DNA of 64,000 bases. Origin: Kitasatospora sp. MAP5-34. Lineage in GTDB: Bacteria > Actinomycetota > Actinomycetes > Streptomycetales > Streptomycetaceae. Every line of letters begins with the position of its first letter. Position 1 is the stretch's first letter. Made by a program: the position numbers and the translations under genes. Positions 26,077 to 34,469 of the stretch are shown one piece after another. The stretch spans positions 224,110 through 288,109 of the forward strand of contig NZ_JARXZC010000005.1 of NCBI RefSeq assembly GCF_029894335.1. The letters run 5' to 3'. The notes beneath the pieces are model-generated. The model was given only the letters and a program-made list of their open reading frames with translations, was not told the origin of the DNA and searched no databases.

Positions 26077-27036
26077 ATGAGTAATCTCGACCTCAGGCCC
26101 ACCTCCACCCGTTGCGGCGGGGAGGCCGAAACCGGGCCGGTCAAGGAACTGTTGACCGGCCGACAGGTGCGGCTCGGCGAGTCCACCGAGGTCCGGCGAC
26201 TGCTGCCGGGCCTCGGGCGGCGGATGGTCGGGGCCTGGTGCTTCGTCGACCACTACGGCCCGGACGACATCGCCGACGAGCCCGGCATGCAGGTCCCGCC
26301 GCACCCGCACCTCGGGTTGCAGACCGTCAGCTGGCTGCACGAGGGCGAGGTGCTGCACCGGGACAGCCTGGGCAGCCTGCAGACCGTCCGGCCCTACGAG
26401 TTGGGCCTGATGACCTCGGGACGGGCGATCTCGCACTCCGAGGAGTCCCCGCGCGAGCACGCCCGGCTGCTGCACGGAGCCCAGCTCTGGGTGGCCCTGC
26501 CGGAAGCCCACCGGAACGCCGCTCCCGCCTTCGAGCACCACTCCACCCTGCCCACCGTCACCGCCCCGGGCCTGAACGCGACGGTGATCATGGGCACGCT
26601 CGACGGCTCCACCTCACCCGGAACGGCGTACACACCCCTGGTCGGAGCAGATCTGACGCTAACTCAGGGAGCCGAGGCGCGACTCCCGTTGGAGCCCGGC
26701 TTCGAGTACGCCGTCCTGGCGATGACCGGCAGCGTCGACGTGGACGGCGTCCGAGTCGAGCCGGGCGCACTGCTCTACCTGGGCTGCGGACGACGCGAAC
26801 TGCCGCTGCTGGCACGGAGCGACAGCTCGGTGCTACTGCTCGGGGGCGAGCCGTTCGAGGAGAAGATCGTCATGTGGTGGAACTTCATCGGACGATCGGA
26901 CGAGGACATCAGGCAGGCGCGCGAGGAGTGGATGAACGGGACGCGCTTCGGCGAAGTGCACGGCTACGACGGCGACCGGCTGGCTGCTCCCGAGCTTCCC
27001 CAACTGCCGCTGAAGCCACGGGGGAGGCTGCGCTGA
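26077..27036 (+). CDS. pirin family protein
   Basis: A 319-residue two-domain cupin of the pirin family; some members have quercetinase activity and others act as redox-sensing partners. The N-terminal metal site is visible as PPHPHLGLQTVSWLHEGEVLH and ISHSEESP, giving the three His and one Glu ligands. The C-terminal cupin ends LLLGGEPFEEKIVMWWNFIG, the conserved pirin tail. The ATG at 26077 follows the third CGGAGTACG repeat. It stands alone, and a second pirin lies at 59.5 kb. Confidence 0.92.
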   Translation: MSNLDLRPTSTRCGGEAETGPVKELLTGRQVRLGESTEVRRLLPGLGRRMVGAWCFVDHYGPDDIADEPGMQVPPHPHLGLQTVSWLHEGEVLHRDSLGSLQTVRPYELGLMTSGRAISHSEESPREHARLLHGAQLWVALPEAHRNAAPAFEHHSTLPTVTAPGLNATVIMGTLDGSTSPGTAYTPLVGADLTLTQGAEARLPLEPGFEYAVLAMTGSVDVDGVRVEPGALLYLGCGRRELPLLARSDSSVLLLGGEPFEEKIVMWWNFIGRSDEDIRQAREEWMNGTRFGEVHGYDGDRLAAPELPQLPLKPRGRLR

Positions 27037-27226
27037 GCTGGGATTATGTGTTCAGGGTGAGTGGCGGCGGGCGGCAGCGGATCGCGAGCACGATGGTTCG
27101 CGGCCGGCTGCCCTGGGGCGGCGCCGGCGCCTCCGGAGTCTGGTTCCGTTGGGCGGCCACGATTCTCGCGTCTGGTCGTGTGTGGCTGGGTTCAGTCAGA
27201 CCAACGCTGACTTTGCTGACGGATGG

Positions 27227-27490
27227 TCAGGGCGGCATCAGTGACAGGGGCCCTGGGAAGTGGGGGCGGTCGAAGAGGAGATCAACGGTCGTCGCTTCCC
27301 TTGCGGCGTTGTGGAAGTCGAGCAGGAACGTCGCAGGATCGTATTCGAAGCGTTCGCCACCCGTCGGCTGAGGACAGGCGCCGGCCGTGACCAGGTGCGG
27401 ATTGCGCCACGCGATGTGCTTGTCCTGCCGAGCAGCTCGCGGACCTTCTCCTTGATCGGCTTGATCTTGTACTGCCCGGTGCTTCTCCGC
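27227..27490 (-). pseudogene. unidentified frameshifted gene remnant
   Basis: On the minus strand KIKPIKEKVRELLGR (ending near 27425) continues, after a one-base frame change near 27418, as DKHIAWRNPHLVTAGACPQP, then GERFEYDPATFLLDFHNAAR and LLFDRPHFPGPL, to a TGA at 27227-27229. The text is protein-like and unlike noise in the other frames, but has no start and no identified family. It is probably the 3' end of a decayed gene between pirin and the cation transporter. Confidence 0.4.
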
Positions 27491-27564
27491 ACTTCACCCG
27501 TTCGGACGAGTGGCAGCCCTGCTGGGCCAGCCGTGTCGGTGCAGTTCGGCGTGATTGTGCCGTT

Positions 27565-28188
27565 ATGTCGGTCTGCGACACTCGCTCGGTGACTACCTCG
27601 GACGACACTGCTCGCGCGACCCTGCTTTGCCGGGGGTTCGCCCTGGAATACACCACGCTTGCCTGGAACGTGGTCGGCATCGTGGTGCTCGCTGTGGCCG
27701 CGATCTCGGCTCGGTCGGTGGCGCTGGCCGGATTCGGGTTGGACTCCCTGATCGAGATCGGCGCGTCGACCGTGGTGATCTGGGAGCTGAGCGGCACGGG
27801 CGAGGCCCGCCGGCGCCGTGCGCTGCGTCTGATCGGCGCCGGCTTCGCACTGCTGGCCGTCTACCTGCTCGTGCAGTCCACGTTCGTGCTGGCCACTGGC
27901 TTCCACCCGCACCACTCGACGCTCGGCATCGTGTGGACGGCGGTGACCGCAGCGGTGATGTTCACCCTGGCCGCCGGCAAGGCCCGCACCGGGGCCGCGC
28001 TGGACAATCCGGTGCTCAAGACGGAGGGGCGGGTCACTCTGATCGACGGCCTGCTCGCTGCCGCGGTCCTCGTGGGCCTGGTCCTCAACAGCACGCTGGG
28101 CTGGTGGTGGGCCGACCCGCTCGCGGGCTATGTGCTCGTTTACTACGCGGTGCGCGAGGTGAAGGAGATCTTCTTCGGCGAGCACTGA
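27565..28188 (+). CDS. cation-efflux (CDF-like) transporter
   Basis: A 207-residue membrane protein with about five to six helices, e.g. AWNVVGIVVLAVAAISARSVAL and LLAAAVLVGLVLNSTLGWWW. The helix 2 metal site of CDF proteins (HxxxD) is represented by GLDSLIE, and helix 5 by GRVTLIDG, followed by WWADPLAGY, the usual helix 6 start. It is short for the family and lacks the cytoplasmic C-terminal domain, like a recognised actinobacterial subgroup. ATG 27565 and GTG 27589 are both possible, and neither has a strong ribosome binding site. The transported ion is unknown. Confidence 0.8.
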   Translation: MSVCDTRSVTTSDDTARATLLCRGFALEYTTLAWNVVGIVVLAVAAISARSVALAGFGLDSLIEIGASTVVIWELSGTGEARRRRALRLIGAGFALLAVYLLVQSTFVLATGFHPHHSTLGIVWTAVTAAVMFTLAAGKARTGAALDNPVLKTEGRVTLIDGLLAAAVLVGLVLNSTLGWWWADPLAGYVLVYYAVREVKEIFFGEH

Positions 28189-28492
28189 GCTCGCCCGTCC
28201 CCCGGGTGGCATGATGCCGTCGGCCTGACCACCCACACCCCCGGGCAGTGCGCCGAAGTTGACATCGCCGGTTCGGAATCTCCCCTGCTTCGACCTCGGG
28301 ATGCCGGCGCAACTGGTCAAGGGCACACGGGATCGGTGATGATGCGTCGGCAGGCACGGTCTTCCACTCGGAATACGGGACGTGGAGAACTCCATGATCT
28401 TGAAGTCGTGCCTGTCATGCTCTCTGGCGCAGCCCCCAACCTGATAGATCGTCACGAACCGGACGTCGCAGGACTACGCCGAATCCCTGAGG
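28189..28492. other. intergenic, nothing recognised
   Basis: Between the cation transporter and the convergent PhnA-type gene no convincing gene, repeat or RNA was found. Open frames here are short or antisense to the transporter. Confidence 0.4.
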
Positions 28493-28852
28493 TCAGGCCT
28501 TCTTGACCACGCTCGACTTGAGCTGCATGGCACCGAATCCGTCGACCTTGCAGTCGATGTCATGGCCGTCCACCCCGTCGACCAGGCGGATATTGCGTAC
28601 CTTGGTTCCGGCCTTGATTCCCGAGGAGCTGCCCTTGACCTTGAGAGTCTTGACGACGGTCACGGTGTCGCCGTTGCTCAGCGGATTGCCGACGGCGTCC
28701 TTGACCACCCGCTCTCCGGAGGCACTCGCGTCATCCGCGGTCCCCTCGGCCCGGGCCCATTCGTTGCCGCACTCCGGGCAGACCATCAGCGCGTTCATCT
28801 CGTAGGTGTACTCGCTGGAGCACTTCGGGCACGGGGGCAGGTTCTCGCTCAT
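28493..28852 (-). CDS. PhnA/YjdM-family zinc-ribbon protein
   Basis: A 119-residue cytoplasmic protein. The N-terminal zinc ribbon uses Cys8, Cys11, Cys25 and Cys28 ([10 protein letters not shown] and [11 protein letters not shown]). The C-terminal PhnA domain has [20 protein letters not shown] and the closing [20 protein letters not shown]. Despite the historical name it is not shown to act in phosphonate use, and its role is unclear. The ATG at 28852 gives exactly the family length, and a much longer upstream reading has no similarity. Confidence 0.9.
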   Translation of the reverse strand: MSENLPPCPKCSSEYTYEMNALMVCPECGNEWARAEGTADDASASGERVVKDAVGNPLSNGDTVTVVKTLKVKGSSSGIKAGTKVRNIRLVDGVDGHDIDCKVDGFGAMQLKSSVVKKA

Positions 28853-29136
28853 TCGGTCAGAATATCCGAACTCCGCCACGGGCCCGGTTGCGTGCACGGG
28901 TGACGACTGTGGGTGATGGCCGGTTTCGCGGTTGCCGAAACAGGTTTGTCGAATTTCTGACCGCCGGATCACACGGATTACCTGCGGGCGGTCGCCGGTA
29001 GTACCCCAAGGGCGTCGGCGGGATTGGCCACCTGCAGGGCCCCGGAATTCACGGTTGCTTCGTGCGGTTCGGGCGCAGCCGTATTCAAGACTGTTGCGCA
29101 CTCGATTCCGCGAGCTCGCGTTACCGGCCCGGGGTA

Positions 29137-29430
29137 TCAGGTCCGGATGTCGGGATGCCAAGGATTGCAGACCCGGAGTGGGCCGTGGTGGGTGTGAAGG
29201 GTGATCCCTTGCTGGGGTCCGTGGACGCCGATGGGGATCCAGTGTTCCGATGCCCGGGCGGTGTTGCCCTGCCGGGTTGTGTCGGCGGAGCGGCCGACCA
29301 GGATGGGGCTTCGGGAGACGGCGGCCCAGGGGTAGGTGCGTAGGTGGTCGTGGAACCAGGGGCAGGGGGTGCGAATGTACGTGGCGGCCGGGGGTTTGGC
29401 GTAGGGCGTTGGAGTGGTGCAGGAGGAGGA
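29137..29430 (-). pseudogene. unidentified gene remnant without a start
   Basis: One minus-strand frame reads coherently as [20 protein letters not shown], then [40 protein letters not shown] and [12 protein letters not shown] to a TGA at 29137-29139. No ATG or well-placed GTG precedes it and an in-frame stop lies shortly upstream. The family was not recognised. Confidence 0.35.
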
Positions 29431-29521
29431 GGAGGTCGTGGGGACCGGGCGTCAGCGAGCGGGTTGCGGTCACCCGGCCGGCGACGCGGGCGTGCTGCCG
29501 CCCGGCCTGCCCGGCCCACCC

Positions 29522-29746
29522 ACCTACCCGGTCAGGCTCACCTACCGGACCGACCGGCTCGACCCCGAGAATCACACGGGCTGGACAGTGATCGTCACCG
29601 GCCCCGCCGAGCAGATCACCGACACCGACCACCAGATGCGCTACCGCCTGCCCATGCGCGCCTGGCCCGACGAGCACACCGAGCACCTGCTGCGCCTGCG
29701 GCCCGAGACCATCACGGGCTACCGCCTCACCCGAGCCACGTCCTGA
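29522..29746 (+). pseudogene. C-terminal remnant of a pyridoxamine 5'-phosphate oxidase-like protein
   Basis: About 74 residues starting [19 protein letters not shown] and continuing [36 protein letters not shown] and [11 protein letters not shown] look like the C-terminal half of the FMN-binding split-barrel family. In such proteins a GWSVxVxG strand and a RIRPxxVTGRR ending are usual. The N-terminal half is missing and the upstream frame is low-complexity. It is probably non-functional. Confidence 0.55.
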
Positions 29747-29868
29747 CGAGCACGGTGTCGCCCGACCCGGGGTGTCAGCCGGCCCCCCAGGCCGGGCAGC
29801 GCTCCTGGCGCCAGGTGGTGAGGAAGACCGTGCCGCAGGCGGTCGACCGTCTGTGACCGTGGCCGTTA

Positions 29869-29898
29869 TATGGACTTGAAGAATTCTTCACATTCATA
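29869..29898. promoter_or_regulatory. 30-bp palindromic operator upstream of the ArsR-SulP operon
   Basis: The core TGAAGAATTCTTCA (29877-29890) is a perfect 14-bp palindrome. TATG (29869-29872) and CATA (29895-29898) are symmetric about the same centre. The segment is A/T-rich, unlike its surroundings, and lies 71 bases before the first gene of the operon. The size and symmetry fit an ArsR/SmtB dimer site. Confidence 0.75.
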
Positions 29899-29969
29899 GA
29901 TGATGGTGTCCTGTTAAGCACTCGGGTGGTAAGCCGGGGCCCACGGGCGCCGGCCCGGAGGGGACGGTC

Positions 29970-30164
29970 GTGGCGGAGGTGTTCGGCGAGGAGCTGCGTG
30001 AGCAGTTCGCCCAGGCCCGCCAGGCTCTGGCGGCGGCCAGGACGGTGGGGGACGACGCCGGGGCGCAGGCCTACGGAGGGCGGATGTCCGCGCTTCGGCG
30101 GATCGCGGTCCGGCACGGCATCGAACTGCCGCACGCACCCGAGGAAGACGAAGGAGGCAACTGA
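29970..30164 (+). CDS. small hypothetical protein heading the ArsR-SulP operon
   Basis: A 64-residue, mostly helical, charged protein (EELREQFAQARQALAAARTV, then RMSALRRIAVRHGIELPH). No signal peptide, Cys or known domain. The GTG at 29970 has CGGAGGGG at 29956-29963. The stop is 2 bases before the ArsR start, and the ArsR ribosome binding site (AAGGAGG) lies inside its last codons, showing an operon. Its function is unknown. Confidence 0.6.
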   Translation: MAEVFGEELREQFAQARQALAAARTVGDDAGAQAYGGRMSALRRIAVRHGIELPHAPEEDEGGN

Positions 30165-30166
30165 GC

Positions 30167-30547
30167 ATGGCCGTCCCCCTGTACCAGGCGAAGGCGGAGT
30201 TCTTCCGTACCCTGGGCCACCCCGCGCGGATCCGCGTCCTCGAACTCCTCCAGGACGGCCCGCTCCCCGTGCGCGAGCTTCTCGCCCAGATCGACATCGA
30301 GGCCTCCAGCCTCTCCCAGCAGCTCGCCGTCCTGCGCCGTACCCAGCTGGTGACCGCCACCCGCGAGGGCAACACCGTCGTCTACGCGCTCAGCACCCCC
30401 GATGTCGCCGACCTGCTTCTCGCGGCCCGCCGGATCCTCACCGAGATGATCACCGATCAGGGCCAGCTGCTCGACGAGCTGCGTACCGCCACCAGCACTG
30501 CCACCAGCACTGCCACCAGCACCGCCACGCGGGAGTTGTCCGCGTGA
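30167..30547 (+). CDS. ArsR/SmtB-family regulator
   Basis: A 126-residue winged-helix repressor. FFRTLGHPARIRVLELLQDG starts the fold, the recognition helix is in SSLSQQLAVLRRTQLV (about 44-59), and the wing is ATREGNTVVYALS. No cysteine metal box (ELCVCD) is present, so it may sense something other than a thiophilic metal or use another site. The C-terminus is a (TATS)n repeat encoded by 12-bp DNA repeats (30487-30530). It overlaps the SulP gene (GTGA), so it probably controls it together with the palindrome upstream. Confidence 0.9.
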   Translation: MAVPLYQAKAEFFRTLGHPARIRVLELLQDGPLPVRELLAQIDIEASSLSQQLAVLRRTQLVTATREGNTVVYALSTPDVADLLLAARRILTEMITDQGQLLDELRTATSTATSTATSTATRELSA

Positions 30548-32289
30548 GCGCCGCACCCGCCACCGTCGCCCACCGGGCGGCGGGACGGCTGCTAGCGGTG
30601 CTGCCGAACCGTCAGATCCTCGCCACCATGGGCCGCTCCCCGCGCAAGGACCTGATCGCCGGGCTGACGGTGGCCATCGTCGCGCTGCCCCTGGCCCTGG
30701 GCTTCGGCATCTCCTCCGGTGCCGGCGCCGAGGCGGGAATCGCGACCGCCGTCGTCGCGGGTGCGCTGGCCGCCGTCTTCGGTGGCTCCAACCTGCAGGT
30801 CTCCGGCCCCACCGGTGCGATGACCGTGGTGCTGGTGCCCATCGTCCACCAGTACGGCACCTCAGGTGTGTTGACGGTGGGACTGCTGGCCGGCGTGCTG
30901 CTGATAGTCCTGGCGCTGGCTCGGGCCGGCCGGTACATGGCCTACGTCCCGCTCCCCGTGATCGAGGGCTTCACGGTCGGCATCGCCGCCGTCATCGCCC
31001 TGCAACAGGTGCCCGGCGCTCTGGGCGTCAAGACCCCCAAGGGCGACAACCCGGTTCTCGTGGCAGGCCAGGCGATGGTGGACTTCGTTGCCCACCCGCA
31101 CTGGGCCGCGATCGCCCTCGCCCTCGCGGTGGCCGCGCTGATGCTCGCCGGGGCCCGCGTCAAGCCCGGCATCCCGTTCTCGCTGATCGCCGTCGTCGCC
31201 GCCACGCTGGTGGTCAAGGCGGCGGACCTGCCCGTCGCCGTCATCGGCCACCTGCCCGCCGGTCTTCCCGCCCCGTCCCTGGGGTTCTTCAACGCCTCCG
31301 CCGTTCCCTCGCTGCTGCCCGCAGCCCTGGCCGTGGCGGCACTCGCGGCGCTGGAGTCGCTGATGTCCGCGTCCGCAGCCGACGCGATGAGCGTCTCCGA
31401 GCGGCACGACAGCAACCGGGAACTGTTCGGCCAGGGCCTGGCCAACCTCGCCGCCCCGCTGTTCGGCGGGGTCGCCGCCACCGGCGCGATCGCCCGGACC
31501 GCCGTCAACGTCCGGTCCGGCGGAACTTCCCGTCTGGCGGCCCTGGTGCACGCCGCCGTCCTCGCCGTCATAGTCTTCGCGGCCGCGCCGCTGGTCGCCG
31601 GGATCCCGCTCGCCGCCCTGGCCGGCGTGCTGATCGCCACCGCAGTACGCATGGTCGAGGTCGGTTCCCTGCGCGCGCTGGCCCGCGCCGGGCGCGGCGA
31701 GGCCGCCGTCATGATCCTGACCGCCGGCGCGACGCTGGCCTTCAACCTGGTCACCGCCGTGATCACCGGCCTGGTCGCCTCGGGTGTCCTGGCCCTGCGC
31801 AGCGTGGCCAGGGCCGCGCGTGTCGAACAGGTCCCGCTGCACCAGGACCTGCCGCCGGCGGACCACCACGAGGAGGAGCAAGCGCTGCTCGGCGAGCACA
31901 TCGTCGCCTACCGCATCGACGGTCCGCTGCTGTTCGCCGCCGCCCACCGCTTCCTGCTGGAACTGACCGAGAGCGCCGAGGTGAAGGTCGCGATCCTGCG
32001 GATGTCCCGGGTCAGCGCGATCGACGCCAGCGGCGCCCGGGTGCTGGGCGACGCCATCGACAAGCTCCAGCGGCGCGGCACCCTCGTCCTGCTCTCCGGT
32101 ATCCGCGATGAACACCACCGGCCCCTGGACGCCCTCGGTGTCCTGGACGAGCTCCGCACCGACGGGCACGTCTTCGCCACCACCCCCGAGGCCATCGCCT
32201 ACGCCCGCACCAGCCTGCACACCAGCGGTACCCTGCCGGCCCGGCCCACCGCACGCCCGACGATTCAGAGCACCGGAGTGGCCCGATGA
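30544..32289 (+). CDS. SulP-family anion transporter with STAS domain
   Basis: A 581-residue membrane protein for an anion such as sulfate or bicarbonate. About 11-14 hydrophobic segments are followed by a cytoplasmic STAS domain (about 435-555). Family marks are GLTVAIVALPLALGFGISSG, VSGPTGAMTVVLVPIV, ALAALESLMSASAADAMSV and GVAATGAIARTAVNVRSGG, and in the STAS domain VSAIDASGARVLGDAI. The GTG at 30544 overlaps the ArsR stop. Control by an ArsR protein and an unusual substrate link are suggested by the operon. The direction of transport cannot be told. Confidence 0.92.
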   Translation: MSAAPATVAHRAAGRLLAVLPNRQILATMGRSPRKDLIAGLTVAIVALPLALGFGISSGAGAEAGIATAVVAGALAAVFGGSNLQVSGPTGAMTVVLVPIVHQYGTSGVLTVGLLAGVLLIVLALARAGRYMAYVPLPVIEGFTVGIAAVIALQQVPGALGVKTPKGDNPVLVAGQAMVDFVAHPHWAAIALALAVAALMLAGARVKPGIPFSLIAVVAATLVVKAADLPVAVIGHLPAGLPAPSLGFFNASAVPSLLPAALAVAALAALESLMSASAADAMSVSERHDSNRELFGQGLANLAAPLFGGVAATGAIARTAVNVRSGGTSRLAALVHAAVLAVIVFAAAPLVAGIPLAALAGVLIATAVRMVEVGSLRALARAGRGEAAVMILTAGATLAFNLVTAVITGLVASGVLALRSVARAARVEQVPLHQDLPPADHHEEEQALLGEHIVAYRIDGPLLFAAAHRFLLELTESAEVKVAILRMSRVSAIDASGARVLGDAIDKLQRRGTLVLLSGIRDEHHRPLDALGVLDELRTDGHVFATTPEAIAYARTSLHTSGTLPARPTARPTIQSTGVAR

Positions 32290-32311
32290 CCGAAGACACG
32301 GGGACCCCGCA

Positions 32312-32920
32312 GTGACCCGACGCTGGAGCCGGCGCCGCCAGGAACCGCCGTACACGCCACCCGTCCCCGCAGGCAGGTGGCGGGGACGGGAGCACAGCCT
32401 CGCCCTCGTCACCGCACCGGAGTCGATCCCGCTCGCCCGCCACACCACCCAGACGGCCTTCACGGGCCGGGGCGTGCCGCCCAGCTCGACCGTGCTCGGC
32501 GCCGCCCTGCTCATCGTCACCGAACTGGTCACCAACGCGGTGCGCCACGCCGCCGAACGGTCCCCGGCCACCGGGCTGACGGTGGCCCTCAGCGGCGGAC
32601 ACCTGCCCACCTTGGTGGTCCGGCCTGGTTCGTGGCCGGCCACCACACGGTCGCGGGACCCTGACCCGCTCCATGACGGCTTCGAACTGCGTGGAGTCGC
32701 TGGTCTGGCCCGGCGTGACGAGCAGAGCCAGGGGGCGACGGCCAGGCGCTCAACGATCTCGGCCTGGTCGCCCGTTCGCTGCGCCACTACGACGAGGCGA
32801 TCGTCTGCTACGACGAGGCGATCGCCCTGGCCCGCGATCTCGGCCACCGGTCAGTCGGCGCCGCCGGGGCCGCCGTGGGCGGGCCAGCGGGTGCGGCCCG
32901 GCCGGCAGGGAGTGCGCTGA
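32312..32920 (+). pseudogene. truncated histidine-kinase-like ATPase (anti-sigma type)
   Basis: The first 100 or so residues read like a Streptomyces RsbW-type ATPase: REHSLALVTAPESIPLARHT, then the N box LLIVTELVTNAVRHAAE. After LTVALSGGHL the similarity stops, so the G1/G2 ATP-lid boxes (DxGxG, GxGL) are missing. The rest of the frame is out-of-frame with a TPR remnant. GTG at 32312 overlaps the stop of a nine-codon frame (32286-32315) that itself overlaps the SulP stop. It probably cannot bind ATP. Confidence 0.6.
32734..32850 (+). pseudogene. TPR-repeat fragment
   Basis: In a different frame from the ATPase remnant, about 39 residues read QALNDLGLVARSLRHYDEAI, then CYDEAIALARDLGHR. This is one tetratricopeptide repeat plus the start of another, as found in the C-terminal part of Streptomyces NB-ARC/AfsR-like proteins. 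There is no start or continuation, so two unrelated gene scraps abut here. Confidence 0.6.
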
Positions 32921-32992
32921 TCTGCGGGCTTGCACTCAGGATGGGTGGCGGTCGAGGGGGACACCGACCATTGCTCCACGGCGGTCGAGGTG

Positions 32993-33715
32993 TTAGAGGG
33001 CGAACTCCTCGCCGGGGCGGTAGGCGCGGAGTGTGACCGTTCCAAGGGCGCCCTCCACGCGTACGACGTGCACCCGGCCCAGGCCGGAGACGCGGGCGCG
33101 ATCGCCGTCCACAGTGAGCAGGGTGTCCTCGTCGATCGCCACGCCGTACGGAGCCGCACCGAGGGCGACAGCCTCGATCAGGCGGGGCAGGGTGCCCCAT
33201 TGGGCGGCGTGCACGTCGACGGTGAACGGTACGAGGCCCAGGCCAGGCCGCATCTCGATCTCCTCGAGGTCCTCGGAGGCCTCCTCGGCGCAGACCTGGG
33301 TGCCTTGCGAGAGCCAGCCCCCGACCAGTGCTGCGCCGGCGGCGACGACGGCCCCGGCGGAGAAGCCCGCGTACGGTATGCCCCGCGCGGCCAGCAAGGT
33401 GGGAAGTTCTGCGAGGACCGGCGCCAGCGCGTCCTGGTACGCGGGGGTCAGACCACCGCAGACCAGCAGGGCGCCCGCCTCATCCAGCGAGGCCGGATCG
33501 AGAACGCCGCCGAGCGGCACCAGGACGGGGACAGGCCTACAGGGCGCCACCTTGCGCAGTACCGCCGCGAAGCGCGCGAACCGCTCGGCGCCATCGCCCT
33601 CGTCGATCAGCAGACAGGCCACCACCGGCTCGGGACCGGCCGCTGCGAGGAACGGCCCGTAGAGCAGATCCGCCGCCTCGTCGTTCCAGCCGCCACCGAT
33701 CAGATACGTGGTCAC
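32993..33715 (-). CDS. peptidase S51-family protein (dipeptidase E-like)
   Basis: A 240-residue cytoplasmic serine peptidase related to aspartyl dipeptidase and cyanophycinase. TTYLIGGGWNDEAADLLYGP opens the fold. LLVCGGLTPAYQDAL is the conserved substrate-side loop, the nucleophile is Ser119 in YAGFSAGAVVAAG, and a candidate His169 is in FTVDVHAAQWGTLPRL. The GTG at 33715 was chosen because GAGGGCGG precedes it. A GTG nine codons earlier (33742) is possible. No partner gene is visible, and the substrate is unknown. Confidence 0.85.
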   Translation of the reverse strand: MTTYLIGGGWNDEAADLLYGPFLAAAGPEPVVACLLIDEGDGAERFARFAAVLRKVAPCRPVPVLVPLGGVLDPASLDEAGALLVCGGLTPAYQDALAPVLAELPTLLAARGIPYAGFSAGAVVAAGAALVGGWLSQGTQVCAEEASEDLEEIEMRPGLGLVPFTVDVHAAQWGTLPRLIEAVALGAAPYGVAIDEDTLLTVDGDRARVSGLGRVHVVRVEGALGTVTLRAYRPGEEFAL

Positions 33716-34007
33716 ATCGCCGCCCTCGTGAGATCCCCGCACAGGTGGGCCCCAGCGGTGCAGCCTCGGACACTAGCAACCCACTCGCCTTGGAAGCGAA
33801 GGCATTCAAGGACCACGGTGGACCTGCGACGCCCCATTCCTGCGGTGCCTGCCGGCCAACGATCAACGAGGTAGATCATTCATGGCACGGTCCACTTGCT
33901 CTGGTCATGTCCAACGTGTGGTCCTTCCCAGTGGGACGGAGGATCGCCCGGTCGGGTGTGGACGGACATGGGGGACCGGCGGCCTTGGTCGGTGTTCCCG
34001 GGCCGGA
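33716..34007. other. intergenic, nothing recognised
   Basis: The gap between the Cys-rich gene and the S51 gene holds no supported gene or clear repeat. Confidence 0.35.
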
Positions 34008-34469
34008 TCACCCGGCGGTTGCGGTACCGACCTCGAGCTGGGGGTGCATCACTCCGGGGAACACCCGAACCCGGGCGACCGGCTCCGCGCCGCCACCCTG
34101 CGGCACCATCGCGACCACACCCCAGGGACGGCCGGTCAGCACAACCGTCAGGCAGTAGGAGGCCGAGCAGCCGGGGCAGTCGTAGCGGTCCTCCCACACG
34201 TCGACGTCGACCGTGCTACCGGGACTGCGGGCGACGTGCCGGTGCGGTGCGTCACACCTGCCGCAGTTCTCGCCGGGCTCGCAGGTGCCGCCGCACGGAC
34301 ACGGCACGTCGAGGCTATCTCCGGGCAGCCACCGCTGGACCCGCAGGGCCGCCAGCACCTCGGCCTTGGGTGTGCCCTGCAGCAGACCTCGGGCGGCGAC
34401 GTTGTAGGACTCACCCGTCGCGGCCATCCGCTCGCGGATCACATCCTTGCGGACACGGTTGGTTGTCAT
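34008..34469 (-). CDS. Cys-rich hypothetical protein, probable zinc binder
   Basis: A 153-residue protein with an N-terminal helix RVRKDVIRERMAATGESYNV, a short motif seen at the start of many actinobacterial accessory proteins. A central block has Cys57, 59, 63, 69 and 72 (PCPCGGTCEPGENCGRCD), and a further CPGCSASYC has Cys98, 101 and 106. The spacing suggests two zinc sites. The ATG at 34469 has a textbook AGGAGGA. Its function is unknown. Confidence 0.7.
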   Translation of the reverse strand: MTTNRVRKDVIRERMAATGESYNVAARGLLQGTPKAEVLAALRVQRWLPGDSLDVPCPCGGTCEPGENCGRCDAPHRHVARSPGSTVDVDVWEDRYDCPGCSASYCLTVVLTGRPWGVVAMVPQGGGAEPVARVRVFPGVMHPQLEVGTATAG

